Source: Nocardiopsis metallicus (GTDB lineage Bacteria; Actinomycetota; Actinomycetes; Streptosporangiales; Streptosporangiaceae). From it: DNA of 64,000 nucleotides. The notes under the pieces were generated by a model. That model did not search any database. It was not told the origin of the DNA and saw only the letters and a list, made by a program, of their open reading frames with translations. A program made the position numbers and the translations under genes. The stretch covers positions 3,038,001-3,102,000 of the forward strand of contig NZ_JACHDO010000001.1 of assembly GCF_014201115.1 (NCBI RefSeq). The letters are read 5' to 3'. Of the stretch, positions 7,579-15,726 are shown in pieces. The first letter of the stretch is position 1, and the number at the start of each line of letters is the position of its first letter.

Positions 7579-9422
7579 GAAAACTCCCCGCCATCGGCTG
7601 GTCGGGGTGCGCGGATCCTGCGGTGCAGGGCGGGCAGCCAACCGCGTGCGACCTCGGCGTCGCGGCCGTGCGGGTTCGCGAGGGCGGCGATCAGGTCCAC
7701 CTCCTGTGGTTCGGAGCCGTCTCCTTCGTGGCTGACCAGCACCGCGCGGGTGGCGACGAGTCTGCCGTTTCCGCTCCCCGAGCCCGCACCGAGTGCGTCC
7801 AGGGGGACCGTGGCCAGCTCGCGCACGACCAGGGCGAGCAGCCCTCGGACGGCGTCGTCGGGTTCGGTGACGTCGAAGACCACCTCAGCCGACCCGCCGC
7901 AGTGCAGGTCGGTGGTGAACAGGCGTCCGTCCACGGCGTCACCGAACAGTGCGTCCACGGTCAGGCGAGTGGTGGTCAGGGCCGCACCGCCGGTGAGGGC
8001 GGGGGTGGCGCGCAGGCGCACGCGGGAGGGGGCGGGCGGGGTGTCGGGGCGCTCGTCGCCCCCTCCGGTGTGTGACTGCGCACCCCACCAGTACGCGTGC
8101 CACTCCCGCCAGCCGGCCTCCTCCCCCGCCAGGTGTTCGGCCGCGTCGCGGACGAGCCGACCGCCGATCCTCTTGAACAGGGCGAACAGTGCGGTGTCAC
8201 CCAGGACCGGACGCAGCTCCACCGCCCGATTCCCGATCTCGGAGCCGGTACCGGTGACGACCGGGCGTCGCCGGTGAGCGCGGTCGACCTCGGCCAGTCG
8301 ATCGTCCGCGGGGGTGTCGCCGATCATCAGCAGCCCCGGTCGCAGTTCCCCGGAGCGGGGTGGCCGCCCCGCGGGAAGGGGCTCAGGGCGCTCGGCCACG
8401 TGCAACCGCATGCGCAGTTCGGCCCGACGCCGACGGTCCACGCCCACGGCCCGGGCCGCCAGACGGGCCGCGGCAGCGGCCCGGCCGTTCTCCCGCAGCA
8501 GGACGTCCAGGAGCCCGGCCAGCTCCGCACCGGACCGATACCTCGGGAAGGCGCTCATTGGGGTCTGGTCCTGCGAGGCCCCGCTCCCGGAGGTCCGTCC
8601 CTGGTCGGGCCGAACCCCAACCGGGAGCTCTCTGCTGGACGCGCATCGGCGGAGAGGGCGCTCGGTGGGCTGCTCGTCGGGGGTGGCGAGGGCCGCCAGC
8701 CCTTCCTGCCAACGGGTGGACCAGTCGCTCGCGTGGTAGGCGAACCAGCCGTGTTCGTCGGTGAGGTCGTGGCGGCGTGCGACCCAGCGGACGGCCCGGA
8801 CCGCCCCGTGGCCCCGGCCCGAACGGGCGCCGATCCGGATGCCCGGGCCGTCGTCGCCCAGCCCTCGGGCGGCCAGGGCCAGCAGGGTGAGCAGATGGGC
8901 CTCCTCGGCCGGTGCGGTGACACGCAGTCGCAGGTGGGCGTTGAAGACCGTGCCCGGCGGCAGGACCTCCCATTGCCACATCCGGCCGGGGAACACGCTG
9001 CCGGTGGCCGGGTCCACCCGGGTTCCCACGCGAACCGTGACACCGGCCTCCTCCGGCAGGGTGGCGTGGGAGTCGTCGATGTCCAGGGGGCTGGGCAGCG
9101 TCGTGAGAGCGCTCTCCCCGGTGGGTTCCCCCGCGTCACTGGAGCCCAGCAGCGCGGCGGCGCCGACGGGGTCGGCGGTGCGCGCGAGCAGTTCGTGGCG
9201 GAGCAGGCCCGCGAGGGTGGTGGCGCGCAGCCGGGGCACCCCGGTGCGCGGATCACGGTCCAGGTGCAGGTCCACGTCGCTCTCGGCGGCGTGCCGGGGG
9301 GTGGCCCGAGCCGCACCGACGTGGGTGTCGGTGAGCAGGAGAAGCCGGACGGCGAACTCCCAGACCGCTCCGGCCGGTCCGGGGCCGTGCGCGCGCTCGG
9401 GGCCGGGGCCGGTGTTCAGCAC
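7575..9422 (-). CDS. Double-RAMP (Cas7-like) CRISPR protein
   Basis: GTG at 9422 is chosen because GTGCTGA overlaps the csx10 stop by seven bases; the open frame upstream is a shadow of csx10. The 615-residue product holds two Cas7/Csm3-like units. The first shows SPLDIDDSHATL, then RVDPATGSVFPGRMWQWEVLPPG (given as RVDPATGSVFPG and QWEVLPPG) and the glycine loop IGARSGRGHGAVR. The second shows RLFTTDLHCGG and the loop GAGSGSGNGRLV. In type III complexes Csm3-type subunits form the backbone, and an aspartate in the first unit's position cuts target RNA every six bases; DDSH is a candidate for it. A tandem fusion is typical of III-D and III-E relatives. Confidence 0.78.
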   Translation of the reverse strand: MLNTGPGPERAHGPGPAGAVWEFAVRLLLLTDTHVGAARATPRHAAESDVDLHLDRDPRTGVPRLRATTLAGLLRHELLARTADPVGAAALLGSSDAGEPTGESALTTLPSPLDIDDSHATLPEEAGVTVRVGTRVDPATGSVFPGRMWQWEVLPPGTVFNAHLRLRVTAPAEEAHLLTLLALAARGLGDDGPGIRIGARSGRGHGAVRAVRWVARRHDLTDEHGWFAYHASDWSTRWQEGLAALATPDEQPTERPLRRCASSRELPVGVRPDQGRTSGSGASQDQTPMSAFPRYRSGAELAGLLDVLLRENGRAAAAARLAARAVGVDRRRRAELRMRLHVAERPEPLPAGRPPRSGELRPGLLMIGDTPADDRLAEVDRAHRRRPVVTGTGSEIGNRAVELRPVLGDTALFALFKRIGGRLVRDAAEHLAGEEAGWREWHAYWWGAQSHTGGGDERPDTPPAPSRVRLRATPALTGGAALTTTRLTVDALFGDAVDGRLFTTDLHCGGSAEVVFDVTEPDDAVRGLLALVVRELATVPLDALGAGSGSGNGRLVATRAVLVSHEGDGSEPQEVDLIAALANPHGRDAEVARGWLPALHRRIRAPRPADGGEFS

Positions 9423-11500
9423 TGCGCGTCTCCGGCCCGGTCCGGTTCGGCACGCAGGACTCGCGCGGCCTCGGCAAGCCAGGAGGAGACCAGCAGCAGA
9501 CACAGCCGGGCCGAGGCGCGGCGCTCCCACTGTTGCGCGCCGGCTGAGAGAGCGCTCTCCCGGGCGGTCGAGGGCAGACCGTCGGGCGAGGCCAGGTCCA
9601 CGGCGGCCAGCGCCTGGGCGTAGGCCGGGTCCTGTGCGAACCGGGGGCGGTTCCGCTGCCACCAGGCGACGGCGGCGGCCCCGCCCGAGAGCCCGCTCAG
9701 CCAGGTGTGAACCGCGACCGGACGCTGCTCCCCCGGGTGGACCAGCCGGGCCCGTTCCAGTACCCGCACCGCCCGCTCCCGCAGGATTTTGTGGGCGGTA
9801 CGGCCATCCTCGCCGTTGAGGGTGTCCCCGAGAGCGGTCAACGCCTCGTCAGCGGTGCGGTCGGGGTGGGACACCACCTCGCGCAACCGCCCCAGGAGGC
9901 TGGGCGTGAGCGGGGCGAGGGTGTGCACCGAGGCCTGGGCGAGGGCCCGGGCGTGGTCCCGGACCCGCTGGGCGGCGGCGTTCCACAGGAGTTCGTCGTA
10001 GAGGGTGCCCAGCTCGGAATCTGGTTCGGGGGTCAGCGGTGCGGGGGCGGGCAGCACCCGTCCGTCGGGCAGGGTGACGGTGCCCTCGCTGCGCGCGCTG
10101 ATCGGTTCCGAGGTCGGTGGGAGCGGTTCGGGGTGGGGCGGCGGCGGGTCGGCCAGGGTGAACTGGCCGTACCCGTCCACGAGGCGCTCGCCCAGCGGAT
10201 GGGCCTCCAGGTCGCGGACCAGGGCGGTGGTCAGCTCCCGTTCCACGCGCAACCGCACCACCGAGCCGGGGGCGGCGGCCCACCGCTGGGCCATCGGGCC
10301 CCGGTAGGCGCGGTGGTAGGCGCCGACCAGTACCGGTTCCACGTGGGCGGCCACCACCGCCACCGCGGTGCCGGGCAACCGCCGGGCCAGGAGTTCGCGT
10401 ACCGCGGGGACCAACGCGTGCGGGCGGCCCTGGCCCTGTTCGCCCACCAGCAGCGCGGGCGAGAGAAGCAGGAGGTCGACCTCCTCCCCCGCCCGCAGGG
10501 AGCGGTCCGCCCCCGGCCGCTCCACCCGGTCCGGGGACAGTAGCCGGTCCGGGCGGAGCGGCCCCACCGTCACCCCGCCGTGGGCCCGGGTGCCGCCGCC
10601 CCCGAGGGTGAGGCTGCCCTCGGCGTCGGTCAGGACGGTGACGATCCGCTCGGCGAGGTCGCGCAGGAAGGCGTGGTCGGGGCCGCGCAACTGCCACCGG
10701 GCCTCGAAGACCTGTCCCGGGTCCAGGCTCGTGGTGAAGAAGGGCACGCCCTGGCCCGCCTCCCCGGTTCGGGAGCGTCCGAGATAACGCTCGGCGGTGG
10801 TGCGCACGGCCGCCCGCAGTGACCGGTCCGGGGTGAGCGGATCGCGAACCGCCCGGTAGGGGACGCCCGGCCGGTCCGCTCCGGGGGCGAACACGTCCAC
10901 GAGGGTGTCCCCGTCCTTGCCCGGGGTGTACAGGTGGGCGGGCGGCGGGTGGGCGACCACCTGCGCCCCGTCCCAGGCGTGCTGTTCGAGCCGGGGGTGG
11001 GCCGGAGCGAAGCGTACGTGCTCGCCCCTGGCCACCCATGCGGTGAGCTCCTTCTCCAGCCCGGCCCGTCGCAGGGCCGCCGCGAGCATGCCGCGCTGTG
11101 CGCGCCCGCTCACCGTGGTCTCGGAGTCCACCCGCAGGGGGTCGAAGGACGTACGCACCGCCAGGGAGTCGGTGAGCACATAGCGCAGGGGGAGGTAGGC
11201 GCTCACGGGACCGGACGGCGGGCGCTGTTCGGGAGTTGCGTGCTCTTGCGGGTCCGGGGACCGAGGGAGGTGGGCGGGTTGGTCGGGGTGCACGGACCGG
11301 GTCAGCTCCGAGAGACGAAGGGGGTGCGGGTGGTGGGAGGGGCTGGAGGGATTCCAGTGACGGACGGGAGCGAAGGGCCGGACAGGGTCCGCCGGCAGGC
11401 CGGGGAGCGGGGAGCAGGCGGGCCTCGTGGTGTGGGTCGGGTCCAGGTGCTCGGCGGGGGTGGAGGTTGGACCGGGGGGCAGGGATCGGGTGGGGGTCAT
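9416..11500 (-). CDS. csx10: Csx10-like RAMP protein (Cas5 group)
   Basis: The 694-residue protein matches Csx10. Y-L-P-L-R-Y-V-L begins the RAMP fold at about residue 103, followed by VSGRAQRGMLAAALRRAG. A glycine loop LGGGGTRAHGGVTVG lies mid-protein, and GERLVDGYGQFTLA is the Csx10-type second loop. Csx10 replaces Cas5 in III-D complexes and caps the backbone at the crRNA 5' tag. ATG at 11500 forms an ATGA overlap with the upstream RAMP gene, favouring this start. The first 100 residues are Pro/His-rich low-complexity, however, and a GTG just before the RAMP fold (VSAYLPLRY) is an alternative. The gene carries one perfect GAGAGCGCTCTC palindrome at 9548. Confidence 0.8.
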   Translation of the reverse strand: MTPTRSLPPGPTSTPAEHLDPTHTTRPACSPLPGLPADPVRPFAPVRHWNPSSPSHHPHPLRLSELTRSVHPDQPAHLPRSPDPQEHATPEQRPPSGPVSAYLPLRYVLTDSLAVRTSFDPLRVDSETTVSGRAQRGMLAAALRRAGLEKELTAWVARGEHVRFAPAHPRLEQHAWDGAQVVAHPPPAHLYTPGKDGDTLVDVFAPGADRPGVPYRAVRDPLTPDRSLRAAVRTTAERYLGRSRTGEAGQGVPFFTTSLDPGQVFEARWQLRGPDHAFLRDLAERIVTVLTDAEGSLTLGGGGTRAHGGVTVGPLRPDRLLSPDRVERPGADRSLRAGEEVDLLLLSPALLVGEQGQGRPHALVPAVRELLARRLPGTAVAVVAAHVEPVLVGAYHRAYRGPMAQRWAAAPGSVVRLRVERELTTALVRDLEAHPLGERLVDGYGQFTLADPPPPHPEPLPPTSEPISARSEGTVTLPDGRVLPAPAPLTPEPDSELGTLYDELLWNAAAQRVRDHARALAQASVHTLAPLTPSLLGRLREVVSHPDRTADEALTALGDTLNGEDGRTAHKILRERAVRVLERARLVHPGEQRPVAVHTWLSGLSGGAAAVAWWQRNRPRFAQDPAYAQALAAVDLASPDGLPSTARESALSAGAQQWERRASARLCLLLVSSWLAEAARVLRAEPDRAGDAQC

Positions 11501-12174
11501 GGTGGTGGGGCCTCCCCTGCCCGGGCCGGGGGTGCGGCCAGGGCCAGGGTGGTGGCGAGGGGGTTCGGGTCGTCGGGGAGGGCCAGGTGCACGTCCACGC
11601 GGCCGCGGCCCCGGCTGGCCTTCCGGCCGATCTGATCGGTGGCCAGACAGGCCCGGGCCAGGCAGCGCCAGTGCTCTTCCTCCGGCGGAACCGCCCAGGT
11701 CAGGGGGGCGATCAGGATTAGTCCGGGCAGGAGCACCCGGTTGGTGCGCAGCCGTCCCGGTTCGGGTGCACCGTGCGGGCCGACCTCGATCCCCGATTCC
11801 AGGGTGGTGTGCGCGTCGGTGACCGCCCGGCGCAGGGTGGAACGGATGGGCTCGGCGCGGCCAGCCAGCGCGTGGGCGACGGCGGCGCGCACCTCGTCGC
11901 CGGTGACCGCGTGGCCCGTCCTCAGGATGCGGTCAGCACCGTGGGAGCGGCTCCGGCCGAATACCCGGTCCACCGCCTCGGCCAGGTCCGGGGCGACCCG
12001 GAGAGCGCTGAGCGCGCCCGTGCGCAGTCGGGCGGCGAGCCGGTGGCGGGGCAGGTAGGGCAGCCCGTGCTCGTCGGTGACCACGTCGGTGTCGGCTCCC
12101 GTGCCGTCCGCGCTGGCCCCGACGAACAGCGCGGGAGAGGCCAGACGCACCACGATCCGGTCCGGATCGGTCAT
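11497..12174 (-). CDS. Small RAMP (Cas7-like) CRISPR protein
   Basis: This 225-residue single RAMP unit starts at an ATG overlapping the cas10 stop (ATGA) and itself overlaps csx10. It opens with IVVRLASPALFVG, has LPYLPRHRLAARLRTGALSAL as the helix after the first strand, then RTNRVLLPGLILIA. It ends in a loop GRKASRGRGRVDVHLAL typical of guide-RNA-binding RAMP folds. It probably serves as a backbone subunit next to Csx10. It is close in size to a single Csm3, and no distinct catalytic aspartate can be picked out by eye. The tail is Ala/Pro-rich. Confidence 0.72.
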   Translation of the reverse strand: MTDPDRIVVRLASPALFVGASADGTGADTDVVTDEHGLPYLPRHRLAARLRTGALSALRVAPDLAEAVDRVFGRSRSHGADRILRTGHAVTGDEVRAAVAHALAGRAEPIRSTLRRAVTDAHTTLESGIEVGPHGAPEPGRLRTNRVLLPGLILIAPLTWAVPPEEEHWRCLARACLATDQIGRKASRGRGRVDVHLALPDDPNPLATTLALAAPPARAGEAPPP

Positions 12175-13988
12175 CGCGGCCCACCCCCGGCGGGCAGGCG
12201 GGGGTCGAGTGCCGCGGACAGCCCCGGATCCACGTGCAGGTCCATCACCCCGACCGCGTCGAGCAGTTCACCGGGGGTCCACCCCTCGGGCAGCGCCACG
12301 GGGTTCCCGGTCACGTGAGCGCGGCGGGCCAGTTCCGGGGCGGGGTCCGCACCGGACTCCAGCAGGGGGACCAGCGCCGAGACCAGCCAGCCCCGGTGGC
12401 GGGTGTCGCCGTCCGCGACCAGACCGCCGTGCGCGGACAGGTAGCGGTCCAGGAAACCGGCGAAGGCGGTGCCGGTCATCGGCAGTGCGGTGCGCGGGCG
12501 CTCGGCCCGTAGGGCGAGCTCGAAGCGGCGCACGACCCGGTCGACCCCGTCGAAGCGGGTCGTCCAGGCCACGACGTGCTCCTGGGCGGCGGTCGGGTCG
12601 GTGGCGGCCGAGGCCAGCCGTCGTGCCTTGGCCAGGCGGCACATGGCCTCGCACAGGTCGTACCCGAGGGAGAGCGGGGCGCCCACCGGTTGCACCGCGA
12701 TCCCCGCACCGACCGTGGGCACGCACGTGGTGTGGCGGCGACCGTCGGCGGCGGCCACGGTGCGGCCCGGGACTCGGGCGCGGGCCAGAGCGCGGTGCAG
12801 GGCCACCCTGGGGTCAACGGGGTCCCCGATCGCCTCCGGGTCGGCGTCCAGCCACTCCAGGGCGTACCGCACCATGCTCAGCGCCAGCCGGGCGTCGCAC
12901 AGCAGGGTGAGGTCGTCCCCGGCCACCACGATCGGCCGCACCGGCAAGCGGATCGGGCCGGGTGGTTCGTGGTCCAGGGTCAGGGGTCCGCCCGCACCGG
13001 CGCCCGGGACAGTGGGGGCTCGGCCCGGCTCCGCCCGGACGGTGGCGGCCACCGCGCGCACCAGGGCCCGGGCCAGTCCTTCGGTGAGGCCGGCGATCCG
13101 GGTGGAGAGCGCTCTCTGGGCCAGGGCACCGGAACCGGGCACCGCCGGGTCGCCGGCGCGCTCGCGGTACTCGCCCAGGATCGTGCCCAGGCCGTTGACG
13201 TCCAGGTGCACCACCGCGACCCGGCTCACCTCGCCGTGATCGCGGCCGAGCCGGTCCACCTCCATCGGCAGAGCGAGTTCGGAGCCGTCGGCGGAGTCCG
13301 CCCCCGCGAGCCAGGCGTCGCTGTGCGCGCGGTGCCAGCGGCGGCCGATCCCCCGGGCCCGGGCGACGTCGGCGGCCACCCGCTCGTGCACGCGCCCCCG
13401 GTCGCCCAGGGGCCTGCTGCTGTCCACGGACTCGGCCGGAGCGCCGCTGACCGAGCACACGGCCGTGATCCCGTAACCGTGCGCCGGGGTGTGCAGCGCG
13501 GACATGTGGCGGCGGGCGCGGCGCAGCCGGACCGGGAGTTGGGCCAGCGCGGTGTCGAGGTCGGGCAGCGCCGGCTCCCCCGGGACCGGGACGGCTCCCG
13601 GTCCGTAGGGGACGTGGGCGACCACCGGGATGAGGTCCCCCGCCCGGTCGCGGAGCCTGCGCGTGTAGCGTCCGGTGAAGTCCCGGGCCACCGCCGGATC
13701 GGCCACGACCAGGGTCAGGGCCCCGCCCGCGTCCCGCAGCACCAGGCTGTCCGGGGGAACCAGGTCGGCCACCCCGTGGACGGGGTCGGAGGTGTCGGTG
13801 AGCTCGGCGACCAGGGCGGCACGGCCCACGGCGTCCAGGATGCGGCGGCCGCTGTAGACGTAGGCCTGGATCCCGCGCAGGTCCACGCCGACGAGCACCC
13901 CGCTGGCCGGTGGGGAGGCAGCATGGTCGGGGGCGAGCGGGACTGGGGTGCGGGGTTCGGTCGGTCGGTGCTCGGGGGCCTGGGTCAC
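12171..13988 (-). CDS. cas10: Cas10-like palm protein without HD domain
   Basis: The start is set at GTG 13988, which has GAGGAG nine bases upstream and lies 73 bases downstream of motif site B; a GTG at 14096 in the same frame has no ribosome site. The 605-residue product opens with GVLVGVDLRGIQAYVYS, the entry of a Cas10/Cmr2 palm. It has VVHLDVNGLG (about 259-268) and VVAGDDLTLLCD (about 354-365), the two metal-binding segments of the cyclase palm. The usual GGDD is AGDD here. No HD nuclease domain precedes the palm, and the length leaves no room for one. Active Cas10 makes cyclic oligoadenylates from ATP on target RNA binding; whether AGDD keeps this is open. No CARF effector is seen nearby. 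Confidence 0.8.
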   Translation of the reverse strand: MTQAPEHRPTEPRTPVPLAPDHAASPPASGVLVGVDLRGIQAYVYSGRRILDAVGRAALVAELTDTSDPVHGVADLVPPDSLVLRDAGGALTLVVADPAVARDFTGRYTRRLRDRAGDLIPVVAHVPYGPGAVPVPGEPALPDLDTALAQLPVRLRRARRHMSALHTPAHGYGITAVCSVSGAPAESVDSSRPLGDRGRVHERVAADVARARGIGRRWHRAHSDAWLAGADSADGSELALPMEVDRLGRDHGEVSRVAVVHLDVNGLGTILGEYRERAGDPAVPGSGALAQRALSTRIAGLTEGLARALVRAVAATVRAEPGRAPTVPGAGAGGPLTLDHEPPGPIRLPVRPIVVAGDDLTLLCDARLALSMVRYALEWLDADPEAIGDPVDPRVALHRALARARVPGRTVAAADGRRHTTCVPTVGAGIAVQPVGAPLSLGYDLCEAMCRLAKARRLASAATDPTAAQEHVVAWTTRFDGVDRVVRRFELALRAERPRTALPMTGTAFAGFLDRYLSAHGGLVADGDTRHRGWLVSALVPLLESGADPAPELARRAHVTGNPVALPEGWTPGELLDAVGVMDLHVDPGLSAALDPRLPAGGGPR

Positions 13989-14061
13989 CGCGACGGACTC
14001 CTCATGGCCGGGGGACGGCGGGGACGGCGCGGGAGCGCCGAACGGGAAGCGGGTGTCCTGC

Positions 14062-14076
14062 TGACCTCTCTCGGAC
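14062..14076 (-). promoter_or_regulatory. Motif site B (upstream of cas10-like gene)
   Basis: The minus strand reads GTCCGAGAGAGGTCA, sharing 13 of 15 fixed bases with sites C and D. It lies 73 bases before the chosen cas10 start and points toward the gene. This is a candidate promoter element or regulator site common to the locus. Confidence 0.55.
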
Positions 14077-14181
14077 GGTGACGCCGTCAGCACCACCGAT
14101 ACCAGCTGTCACGGTCCCCCGTCATCTTGTTGGCCCCTTCCGGTCACTCGTTTCCCTGTGGGCGCGCGACCGCCCGTGTCT

Positions 14182-14196
14182 GTCCGAGAGAGCTCA
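14182..14196 (+). promoter_or_regulatory. Motif site C (upstream of the 62-codon ORF)
   Basis: The plus strand reads GTCCGAGAGAGCTCA, 53 bases before the ATG at 14250. It points away from cas10, opposite to site B, so the 14.06-14.20 kb segment looks like a divergent control region. Confidence 0.55.
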
Positions 14197-14249
14197 GTGC
14201 ACGGACCGTCCCCGTCCGGAGCAGCGCCCAGAGCAAGGAAAGGCCCTCC

Positions 14250-14438
14250 ATGGCGACCCCGCACAGTCACGACCAGCTCTCCCGATCCGCGCGCGAGCGC
14301 CCCTCCGCCAGTAAGCGAACCGGTCCCGCGCTGACCCCGGAGGATCTCGTCCCGCACCTGCTCGGCCTGGCTCGCTCCCTGCGGCAGGGCGACGGGCGCA
14401 CGCCCCCGGGTCCGATGCCCCACGAGGGCAGCGCCTGA
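14250..14438 (+). CDS. Small unknown protein in the cas-like locus
   Basis: I do not recognise this 62-residue protein. It begins MATPHSHDQLSRSARERPS and has one predicted helix (LTPEDLVPHLLGLARSLRQ) followed by a Gly/Pro-rich tail. ATG 14250 follows an AAGGAAAGG purine stretch. It is the only plus-strand gene inside the cas-like locus. It sits between cas6 and cas10 and has its own copy of the shared upstream motif (site C), which argues for co-regulation with the locus. It could be a small complex subunit (Csm2/Cmr5-type proteins are helical but longer), a regulator or an anti-effector. Nothing in the sequence decides between these. Confidence 0.5.
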   Translation: MATPHSHDQLSRSARERPSASKRTGPALTPEDLVPHLLGLARSLRQGDGRTPPGPMPHEGSA

Positions 14439-14662
14439 TCCGCTCGGCCTGAGCAACCGTACAGGCCGAGACCGCCCCGGTTCCTGGCAGGCCGCCAGCG
14501 TGGTTCCCGCCTACGGCACGGCGTCCCGCAGAGCGGACCAGAACAAGGAAGTGGCTCCCACCCCGTCCACCGGGTGGGAGCCATGGAGGCGGCCGAACGG
14601 CCGTCAGGGTGGGGCACCGGTCCCCGCCCGCCGTCCTCGGGTGGGAACCGGCGGTCTGTGGG

Positions 14663-15610
14663 TCAGTCGAACAACGGGCCCCCGAACTCCTCGGCCTCGG
14701 CGACCGCGTGCGCCCGGCTGTCGGCCGCCCGGGGCGGGTTGGGCCGCACCCGGCGCGTGGCCCGGCCCGAACGCGGGGCGGGGACCTGGGCGGCGAGCCG
14801 GCTCTGGGTGACCGTGTCCACCCGCACCGACCCGAACCCCTGGGCGGTGTACTTGCCGACACCGGCTAGTTCCAGGAGCTCCAGCAGGGCCGCGAAGGTT
14901 TCGGTGCCGCGGTGTCCACCGCCAGCCACCTCCAGACGCAGCCCGCCGCGCCAGCCCAGGACGGTCCGGCTCTCCGCGTGGTGGTGTTCGGCCAGCCGTA
15001 CCTCCTGTCCCGGCAGGGTCGAGCGCCGCACCTGGGCCAGGCCGGTCAGCGCCTCCTCGAGCCAGGAGGCGGCCAGGGCGGGCGGTGCGAACCTGGCCAC
15101 CGCGCCCACCGCGCCGCTGCCGCCGACGATCTCGCCGCCGGACCGGTGCACGGCGCCGAAGAGGCGCCGGGGGGTGGGCCAGATGTGCGGGACCCGCTCG
15201 CCGGTGGCGTCCCTCGTGGTCATCACCACGGGGGTCTGGGTCCGCACCTCGGCGGCGCGTACGACGGCGGGACCGCGCGGCGCGGTGAGCATTTCGGTGT
15301 AGGAGGAGTCGAAGGTCCGCGTGGCCGAGAGGGGTTCGAGGACGTGGTCGCCGACCCGCTGGGCGGAGCCGACCAGTTCCCCCGGGTCCAGGGGCGCCGG
15401 ATTCTCGTCGTCCAACCAGGTGAGCGTCCAGTGGTGCAGCCGATCGCCCAGGGGGCGGAGCCAGCCGTTCATCGCCCAGCGTTTGGCGGCGGCGTGCTCG
15501 GACGCGGGCTGAGGCCACCAACGGTTGAGCAGCCCGTGACAGTCCTCGGGCCGGACCGGCCGCGCCGTGTCCGCCTGGTCCCGCAGGATCACGGTCCACC
15601 GTCTGGGCAC
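14663..15610 (-). CDS. cas6: Cas6-type crRNA-processing endoribonuclease
   Basis: The 315-residue protein starts at GTG 15610, with AAGGGG nine bases upstream; an in-frame GTG at 15628 is the alternative. Features of Cas6 are the two-RAMP length, RLFGAVHR in the middle, and the C-terminal glycine-rich loop GVGKYTAQGFGSVRV near residues 250-264, the most conserved part of the family. Histidines at about 205-211 (RLAEHHHAE) are present, but the catalytic residue cannot be assigned by eye. Cas6 cuts repeat RNA to make crRNAs, yet no CRISPR array exists in this window, so the substrate array must be elsewhere. It is transcribed in the same direction as cas10, separated by 675 bases, and has its own motif copy (site D). 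Confidence 0.75.
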   Translation of the reverse strand: MPRRWTVILRDQADTARPVRPEDCHGLLNRWWPQPASEHAAAKRWAMNGWLRPLGDRLHHWTLTWLDDENPAPLDPGELVGSAQRVGDHVLEPLSATRTFDSSYTEMLTAPRGPAVVRAAEVRTQTPVVMTTRDATGERVPHIWPTPRRLFGAVHRSGGEIVGGSGAVGAVARFAPPALAASWLEEALTGLAQVRRSTLPGQEVRLAEHHHAESRTVLGWRGGLRLEVAGGGHRGTETFAALLELLELAGVGKYTAQGFGSVRVDTVTQSRLAAQVPAPRSGRATRRVRPNPPRAADSRAHAVAEAEEFGGPLFD

Positions 15611-15671
15611 CGCACACCACCCCTTCACGTGGTCATGACGGCGATGGTTCCCGCCGTACTCGGTTCACCGA

Positions 15672-15686
15672 TGACTTCTCTCGGAC
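15672..15686 (-). promoter_or_regulatory. Motif site D (upstream of cas6)
   Basis: The minus strand reads GTCCGAGAGAAGTCA, 61 bases before the cas6 start and pointing toward it. It is the third strong copy of the shared motif. Confidence 0.55.
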
Positions 15687-15726
15687 AGTCCCGCACAACC
15701 GGGCTCCCGCAGGCCCTCGGCGACGA

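Noticed and set aside
14439..14662. Possible CRISPR array between cas6 and the small ORF
   Set aside because: No direct repeats of 25-40 bases with regular spacing; the same holds for both flanks of the locus.
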